64,000 nucleotides of DNA. Origin: Eubacteriales bacterium (GTDB lineage Bacteria; Bacillota; Clostridia; Christensenellales; Aristaeellaceae). Numbering within the stretch: position 1 is the first letter of the stretch; each line of letters starts with the position of its first letter. The notes below the pieces were generated by a model. That model was not told the origin of the DNA. It saw nothing but the letters and a program-made list of their open reading frames with translations, and made no database searches. Below are positions 59,540 through 64,000 of the stretch, one piece after another. The stretch covers positions 30,762 to 94,761 of the forward strand of contig JAQUWD010000007.1 in assembly GCA_028693055.1 (NCBI GenBank), written 5' to 3'. Made by a program: the position numbers and the translations under genes.

Positions 59540-60838
59540 ATGAACCAATACGCTCAAATGATTCGCCAACTGAAATCTCCCGATGTGATGAAGCAATTAA
59601 ACCTTTTGTATGGGCAGCGAGAAGGAATGATGGTAGCCCAAACCACCCGGTACGCGCAGCTGCTGAAGCGGCATGAAGAGCTGGTCAATACCGAGAGCGC
59701 GGTTTTCATGATCAGCGCTCCCGGACGTACGGAAATCGGCGGTAATCATACCGATCACAACCGCGGCAAGGTGCTCGCGGCTGCCGTTAATCTGGATACG
59801 CTAGCCGCCGTGACCTCGCGGGAGGATGGAATCGTAAACGTATACAGTGAGGGTTACCCCGCGTTTTCCCTTTCCTTGGACGACCTGAACATGCGTCAGG
59901 AGGAGAAGGGAACCACCGCCGCCCTGATTCGCGGTGTGGCGGCTCGAATGAAAGAGCTGGATTATGTGCTAGGCGGCTTTGACGCGGTCATCACCTCTAC
60001 GGTGAGAGGCGGCAGCGGCCTTAGTAGCTCGGCAGCTTTCGAGGTGTTGACCTGCAGCATTTTTGACCAGCTTTATAACCACAATACGCTATCGGCTAAG
60101 CTGAGAGCGCAGATTTCCCAATATGCGGAGAATGTGTATTTCGGCAAGCCCAGCGGATTGCTGGATCAAATGGCAAGCAGCGTTGGCGGCTTGGCGTTTA
60201 TAGACTTCAAGGAGGACGACCCTCTTGTAAAGGCGCTCAGCTACGATTTTAGCGCGAAAGGCTATGCGTTGGTGGTCGTGAACAGCGGCGGAAGCCATGA
60301 CGACCTGACGGAATTCTACGCGGCGATCCCTCAGGAAATGCGTGCGGTAGCCAAAGTATTCGGCGAGGAAAACCTTCGCCGGGTTTCCCCCGAGCAATTC
60401 TCCCTGAGCCTGCCCATGGTGCGTGAAAAGCTGGAGGTTGCCAACAAGGAGCGGGCGATTCTGCGCGCGTCCCATTTCTTCGCGGAAAACCGCAGGGTGG
60501 CGGACGAAACCTCCGCATTGCAGCACGATGATCTGCCGGAGTTTTTCCGCTTGATTATTGAAAGCGGGCGCAGCAGCTATTGCTATTTACAGAATGTATT
60601 TGCAACGCCCGAACATCAGGAGCTGGCGCTGGCCTTGATGCTCAGCGAGCAAAAGCTGACCGGCAAGGGTGCGTGGCGCGTACATGGCGGCGGCTTTGCA
60701 GGAACCACCCTGAACTTCGTACCTCAAAAGCAGCTGGCTTCCTATGTGCGCGAGATGGAAGCGGTCTTCGGGCAGCATAGCTGCGACGTGCTGGATATTC
60801 GCCCCGTAGGCCCTGCCACCATCGTTTTGGGAAAGTAA
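59540..60838 (+). CDS. galK: Galactokinase (GHMP family)
   Basis: Phosphorylates galactose to galactose-1-phosphate, entry of the Leloir pathway. The 432-residue product has the galactokinase signature APGRTEIGGNHTDHN near residue 60, the GHMP ATP loop VRGGSGLSSSAAFEV, the catalytic-region block SGLLDQMASSVGGLAFIDF, and the C-terminal RVHGGGFAGT motif. Length is a little over the usual 390, mostly from an N-terminal extension of about 40 residues. galT and galE are not in the window. A galactose-like kinase for another sugar cannot be excluded. Confidence 0.88.
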   Translation: MNQYAQMIRQLKSPDVMKQLNLLYGQREGMMVAQTTRYAQLLKRHEELVNTESAVFMISAPGRTEIGGNHTDHNRGKVLAAAVNLDTLAAVTSREDGIVNVYSEGYPAFSLSLDDLNMRQEEKGTTAALIRGVAARMKELDYVLGGFDAVITSTVRGGSGLSSSAAFEVLTCSIFDQLYNHNTLSAKLRAQISQYAENVYFGKPSGLLDQMASSVGGLAFIDFKEDDPLVKALSYDFSAKGYALVVVNSGGSHDDLTEFYAAIPQEMRAVAKVFGEENLRRVSPEQFSLSLPMVREKLEVANKERAILRASHFFAENRRVADETSALQHDDLPEFFRLIIESGRSSYCYLQNVFATPEHQELALALMLSEQKLTGKGAWRVHGGGFAGTTLNFVPQKQLASYVREMEAVFGQHSCDVLDIRPVGPATIVLGK

Positions 60839-60868
60839 GGCAGAGTGCCGCAAAAGCTTGGTTCCCTC

Positions 60869-60897
60869 TTGCACAGGCAAGAAAATAATGGTATACT
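60869..60897 (+). promoter_or_regulatory. Promoter of tig
   Basis: TTGCAC (60869-60874), 17-base spacer, TATACT (60892-60897), about 60 bases before the trigger factor start. Confidence 0.7.
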
Positions 60898-60957
60898 GCT
60901 CTTTGGTGTGCTTTTATAAATATGGCGGCATTGGCATGCTGCCCGGGAGGAAAATAA

Positions 60958-62301
60958 ATGGAACATACGGTGGAAAAACTGGCCGGTAACAAAGTTAAAA
61001 TCTCCTTTAAGGCGACTGCAACCGAATTTGAGGATGCGATCCAGAAAGCTTACCTCAAAATGCGTGGACAGATCAACGTCCCCGGCTTCCGCAAGGGCAA
61101 AGCCCCTCGCAGGATGATTGAGAATATGTTTGGCAAATCGGTTTTCTATGAGGACGCTCTGGAGATCCTGTTCCCGGAAGCTTACGCAACCGCCGTTCGT
61201 GAGGACAATTTGCAGCCCGTCAGCCGTCCCGAGCTGGATGTGCAGGAGATGGAAGCCGGCAAGGATTTGGCCTACACCTGCGAGATCTTTGTAATGCCCG
61301 AGGTAAAGCTGGGCGCTTATAAAGACGTGGCGGTTACCCGGAGCATCCGTACGATTACGGATAAAGAAATTGATACCCGCATCGAGCAGGAGCAAAAGCG
61401 CGTGGCTCGCAGCGTAGAAGTGACCGATCGTCCTCTGGCTAACGGCGACAAGGCGGAGCTGGATTACAGCGGCAGCGTGGACGGCGTGAAGTTCGAGGGC
61501 GGCACCGCCGAGAAGCAGACCTTATTGATCGGCTCCGGCAGCTTTATCCCCGGCTTCGAGGAGCAAATGGTGGGCATGACCATCGGCGAGGAAAAAGACC
61601 TCTCCGTTAAGTTCCCCGATGAGTATCATTCCGAGGAGCTGAAAGGCAAGGACGCGATTTTCCATGTGAAGCTGCTGGGCATCACGAAGGAAGAGCTGCC
61701 CGCGCTGGATGATGATTTCGCGGCTGAGGTCAGCGATTTCGACACCATGAGCGAGTACCGCGCCGATATCCAAAAGAGCATGCAGGAAGCCGCTAACGTA
61801 CAGGCTGATGAAGCTGCCAAGCAGAGCCTGATCGATACGGTGGTAGAGGCAGCCGAGTGCGACATCCCCGCCCCCATGGTGGAGGATAAGCTGGACGAAA
61901 TGATGCAGCAAATGGGCTGGCGTATGCAGCAGCAGGGCTTCTCCATGGAGCAGTACATGAAGATGCTGGGCCAGACCGAGGCGCAGATGCGTGAAATGTA
62001 CCGTAGCGAGGCGGACAAGAACGTCAAGACGGAGCTGGTGATTGATGAAATCATCAAGCAAGAGGCCATCGAGGCTGACGACGCGGACGTAGAGAAGCTG
62101 CTGGAGGGCTATACCGCCGCCATGGGCAAAACGGTGGCGGAGCTGAAGGAAACCGTCTCCGGCGAACAGCTTGATTATTTCAAGCATCGCGCTCAGATCA
62201 CCAAGGCAGTCGATATGATGTGGACTGCCGCCAAGGTCACCGACGAGGAGATCAAGGATGAGCCGAAAGCCGATTCCACCAGCGACGAGGTACAGGCGTA
62301 A
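60958..62301 (+). CDS. tig: Trigger factor
   Basis: Ribosome-associated chaperone and peptidyl-prolyl isomerase. The 447-residue protein has the ribosome-binding N-terminal domain with VPGFRKGKAPRRMIE (the GFRxGxxP signature), a central FKBP-type PPIase domain (about 155-240, GDKAELDYSGSVDG, FIPGFEEQMVGM) and a long helical C-terminal chaperone domain with a Met/Gln-rich helix (MMQQMGWRMQQQGFSMEQYM). GGGAGG precedes the ATG. It leads the conserved tig-clpP-clpX order. Confidence 0.97.
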   Translation: MEHTVEKLAGNKVKISFKATATEFEDAIQKAYLKMRGQINVPGFRKGKAPRRMIENMFGKSVFYEDALEILFPEAYATAVREDNLQPVSRPELDVQEMEAGKDLAYTCEIFVMPEVKLGAYKDVAVTRSIRTITDKEIDTRIEQEQKRVARSVEVTDRPLANGDKAELDYSGSVDGVKFEGGTAEKQTLLIGSGSFIPGFEEQMVGMTIGEEKDLSVKFPDEYHSEELKGKDAIFHVKLLGITKEELPALDDDFAAEVSDFDTMSEYRADIQKSMQEAANVQADEAAKQSLIDTVVEAAECDIPAPMVEDKLDEMMQQMGWRMQQQGFSMEQYMKMLGQTEAQMREMYRSEADKNVKTELVIDEIIKQEAIEADDADVEKLLEGYTAAMGKTVAELKETVSGEQLDYFKHRAQITKAVDMMWTAAKVTDEEIKDEPKADSTSDEVQA

Positions 62302-62316
62302 AAAAGGCGCATAAGG

Positions 62317-62375
62317 TGCGCACCGCATGCATATCCTTTGAAGGTATAGCTTGCGGTGCGCATGTTTGCAAACAT
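62317..62375 (+). promoter_or_regulatory. Hairpin and palindrome between tig and clpP
   Basis: Long hairpin TGCGCACCGCA / TGCGGTGCGCA (62317-62327 with 62352-62362) with further pairing inside, overlapped by the perfect 14-base palindrome ATGTTTGCAAACAT (62362-62375). No T run follows. The region may set the tig-to-clpP ratio by RNA processing or bind a regulator. It does not look like a CtsR site. Confidence 0.6.
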
Positions 62376-62397
62376 AGCTCAAAAAGGAGTGAACAGC

Positions 62398-62991
62398 ATG
62401 AGCTTAATCCCAATGGTTATCGAACAGACCAATCGCGGCGAGCGTTCCTTTGACATTTATTCCCGACTGCTGAAGGATCGTATCGTCTTTCTCGGCGGCG
62501 AAATCGACGACGATGTAGCCAATGTGGTCGTTGCGCAGCTTCTGTTTTTGGAAATGGAAAACCCGGATACAGATATATCGCTTTATATCAACAGCCCCGG
62601 AGGAAGCGTAACCGCCGGTATGGCGATTTTTGATACGATGAACTACATCAAGCCGGATGTGCGCACGGTGTGCATCGGTATGGCTGCCAGCATGGGCGCA
62701 TTTTTGATGATGGCGGGTACAAAGGGCAAGCGGCTTGCGCTGCCCAACAGCGAGATTATGATCCACCAGCCCTTAGGCGGCGCTAGCGGTCAGGCTACCG
62801 ATGTGGCGATCCGCGCCGAGTGGTTGATGAAGACCAAGGATAAGATGAACCGTCTAATCAGCGAAATGACGGGGCAGGATCTGAAAAAAGTGAAGCAGGA
62901 CGTGGAGCGAGACCATTTCATGAGTGCCGAGGAAGCGCTGCGCTACGGCATTATCGATGAAATCTACCAGCCCAGAAACGTTCAGAAATAA
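62398..62991 (+). CDS. clpP: ATP-dependent Clp protease proteolytic subunit
   Basis: Serine peptidase that forms the 14-subunit chamber used by ClpX and other AAA+ unfoldases. ATG 62398 has AAAAGGAG eight bases upstream; length is 197 residues. The catalytic triad is Ser98 (MAASMGAF), His123 (MIHQPLGG) and Asp172 (VERDHFMS). The N-terminal [19 protein letters not shown] matches the mature start of ClpP in Bacillota; there is hardly any propeptide. clpX follows 12 bases later, so they are cotranscribed. Confidence 0.97.
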   Translation: MSLIPMVIEQTNRGERSFDIYSRLLKDRIVFLGGEIDDDVANVVVAQLLFLEMENPDTDISLYINSPGGSVTAGMAIFDTMNYIKPDVRTVCIGMAASMGAFLMMAGTKGKRLALPNSEIMIHQPLGGASGQATDVAIRAEWLMKTKDKMNRLISEMTGQDLKKVKQDVERDHFMSAEEALRYGIIDEIYQPRNVQK

Positions 62992-63003
62992 CGAGGTGAA
63001 AGC

Positions 63004-64000
63004 ATGGCGGATGATGATTTCAATCCACGCATTCCTAAATTAAAGCGTTGCAGCTTCTGCGGAAAAACCAGCGAGCAGGTGCGCCGTATGGTGGCAGGCC
63101 CTAATGTGCAGATTTGCAATGAGTGCATCCTCCTGTGTCAGGAGATCATCAGCGACGATTTCACCTCCGGCGTTACCATCGCCGATGCGGAGATTCCGCG
63201 CCCCAAAGAAATCAAAGAGGTGCTCGATCAGTATGTGATCGGTCAGGAAGCGGCGAAGCGCGCGCTGGCCGTAGCGGTTTACAACCATTACAAGCGGATC
63301 GACGCGCCTACCGACAAGCAGGACGTTGAGCTGCAAAAGAGCAACATTTTGATGGTTGGCCCCACAGGCTGTGGTAAAACCTTTCTGGCTCAGACGCTGG
63401 CGAAAATTCTGCGGGTACCCTTCGCCATTGCCGACGCAACCAGCCTGACCGAGGCGGGCTACGTGGGCGAGGATGTGGAAAATATCCTGCTGCGGTTGAT
63501 TCAGAACGCGGATTACGATATTCAGGTGGCACAGCGCGGTATTATCTACATTGACGAAATCGATAAGATAGCCCGCAAGAGTGAAAACCCCTCCATTACC
63601 CGCGACGTAAGCGGCGAGGGCGTACAGCAGACGCTGCTGAAAATTCTGGAGGGCACCATTGCCAGCGTGCCGCCCCAGGGCGGACGCAAGCATCCCCATC
63701 AGGAGTTTATCCAGATTGACACCAGCAACATCCTGTTTATCTGCGGCGGCGCGTTTGACGGCCTTGCGCCCATCATCGAAAATCGGGTGGGGAAAAAGAC
63801 CTTGGGCTTTGGCAGCGAGCTGAAGTCTCAAGAGGAAAGTAACCTAAACGATATTTTGTCCAATCTCCGGCCTGAGGACTTGATCAAATTCGGTTTGATT
63901 CCCGAATTTGTAGGTCGTTTGCCCATTGTAGTCACGCTGGATCTTTTGGACGAGGAACAGCTGATTCGCATCCTTACCGAGCCGAAAAACGCACTGGTGC
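63004..64000 (+). CDS. clpX: ATP-dependent Clp protease ATP-binding subunit ClpX (3' end missing)
   Basis: AAA+ unfoldase that feeds substrates to ClpP. Translation runs from ATG 63004 (GAGGTGA upstream) through the window end; 332 of about 430 residues are visible. The N-terminal zinc-binding domain has CSFCGK and [11 protein letters not shown]+ features: Walker [20 protein letters not shown] pore-loop region, Walker [31 protein letters not shown], and the sensor and arginine regions up to [11 protein letters not shown]. It is the third gene of tig-clpP-clpX. Confidence 0.97.
   Translation, partial: MADDDFNPRIPKLKRCSFCGKTSEQVRRMVAGPNVQICNECILLCQEIISDDFTSGVTIADAEIPRPKEIKEVLDQYVIGQEAAKRALAVAVYNHYKRIDAPTDKQDVELQKSNILMVGPTGCGKTFLAQTLAKILRVPFAIADATSLTEAGYVGEDVENILLRLIQNADYDIQVAQRGIIYIDEIDKIARKSENPSITRDVSGEGVQQTLLKILEGTIASVPPQGGRKHPHQEFIQIDTSNILFICGGAFDGLAPIIENRVGKKTLGFGSELKSQEESNLNDILSNLRPEDLIKFGLIPEFVGRLPIVVTLDLLDEEQLIRILTEPKNALV

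Noticed and set aside
1..64000. CRISPR array, tRNA, rRNA, intact prophage or complete insertion sequence
   Set aside because: No regularly spaced repeats, tRNA cloverleaf or TPsiC box, rRNA-like sequence, transposase or phage structural gene was recognised in either strand.

Overview
The window is a stretch of a Bacillota chromosome, most probably class Clostridia, of moderately high GC. Pointers are the glgC-glgD-glgA glycogen operon, a CD1247-type zinc-ribbon protein beside efp, a HutP-family protein, an IspH-ribosomal S1 fusion, the tig-clpP-clpX order, strong AGGAGG ribosome sites and sigma-A-type promoters. No rRNA, tRNA, CRISPR array, intact prophage or complete insertion sequence was seen. 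The genus cannot be told from the sequence.

Layout. 1-5.2 kb: phosphate uptake and sensing (pstC partial, pstA, pstB, phoU, a PhoB/PhoP-type regulator, PhoR), closed by a terminator. A 359-nt ORF-less group II intron sits directly behind that terminator. 5.7-10.4 kb, minus strand: an unknown membrane protein, an oligoendopeptidase F-like lipoprotein and a secreted 5'-nucleotidase. 10.6-13.4 kb, minus: metN-metI-metQ behind a promoter, a 25-codon Met/Cys-rich leader peptide and a transcription attenuator. 13.4-17.6 kb, minus: glgC-glgD-glgA with a small leader ORF. 17.7-30.1 kb, plus: a LacI regulator, an oligosaccharide/peptide-type ABC importer, a GH3 beta-glucosidase, a broken MATE gene and a GH2 beta-mannosidase, together a glycan-uptake locus. 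30.2-33.6 kb: an alpha/beta hydrolase plus ABC exporter, divergent from a TetR gene with matching operators at both promoters. 33.6-36.5 kb, minus: a ZorA/ZorB-like (MotA/MotB-type) pair and a small membrane protein.

36.6-43.8 kb, plus: radC, a YdcF-like protein, rsmG, an orphan ParB-like protein behind a long hairpin, a CapA-like protein, a LUD-domain protein, an Xaa-Pro peptidase, efp and a CD1247-type protein. 43.9-48.9 kb: a sugar isomerase, two tandem Gfo/Idh/MocA dehydrogenases and a convergent GH13 glycosidase with a LacI-type operator. 49.0-53.0 kb: HutP-like, Cmk-PlsC fusion and IspH-S1 fusion. 53.0-53.3 kb: a duplicated 42-nt terminator flanks a hairpin-rich element. 53.3-64 kb: PBP1A, divergent FtsH-like protease, orphan solute-binding protein, galactokinase, trigger factor, ClpP and ClpX (cut by the window end).

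The most interesting items are the Met/Cys leader-peptide attenuator in front of metNIQ, the ZorAB-like motor operon without known Zorya effectors, the group II intron behind the pho terminator, the HutP/Cmk-PlsC/IspH-S1 cluster, and the duplicated terminator with its embedded repeat.
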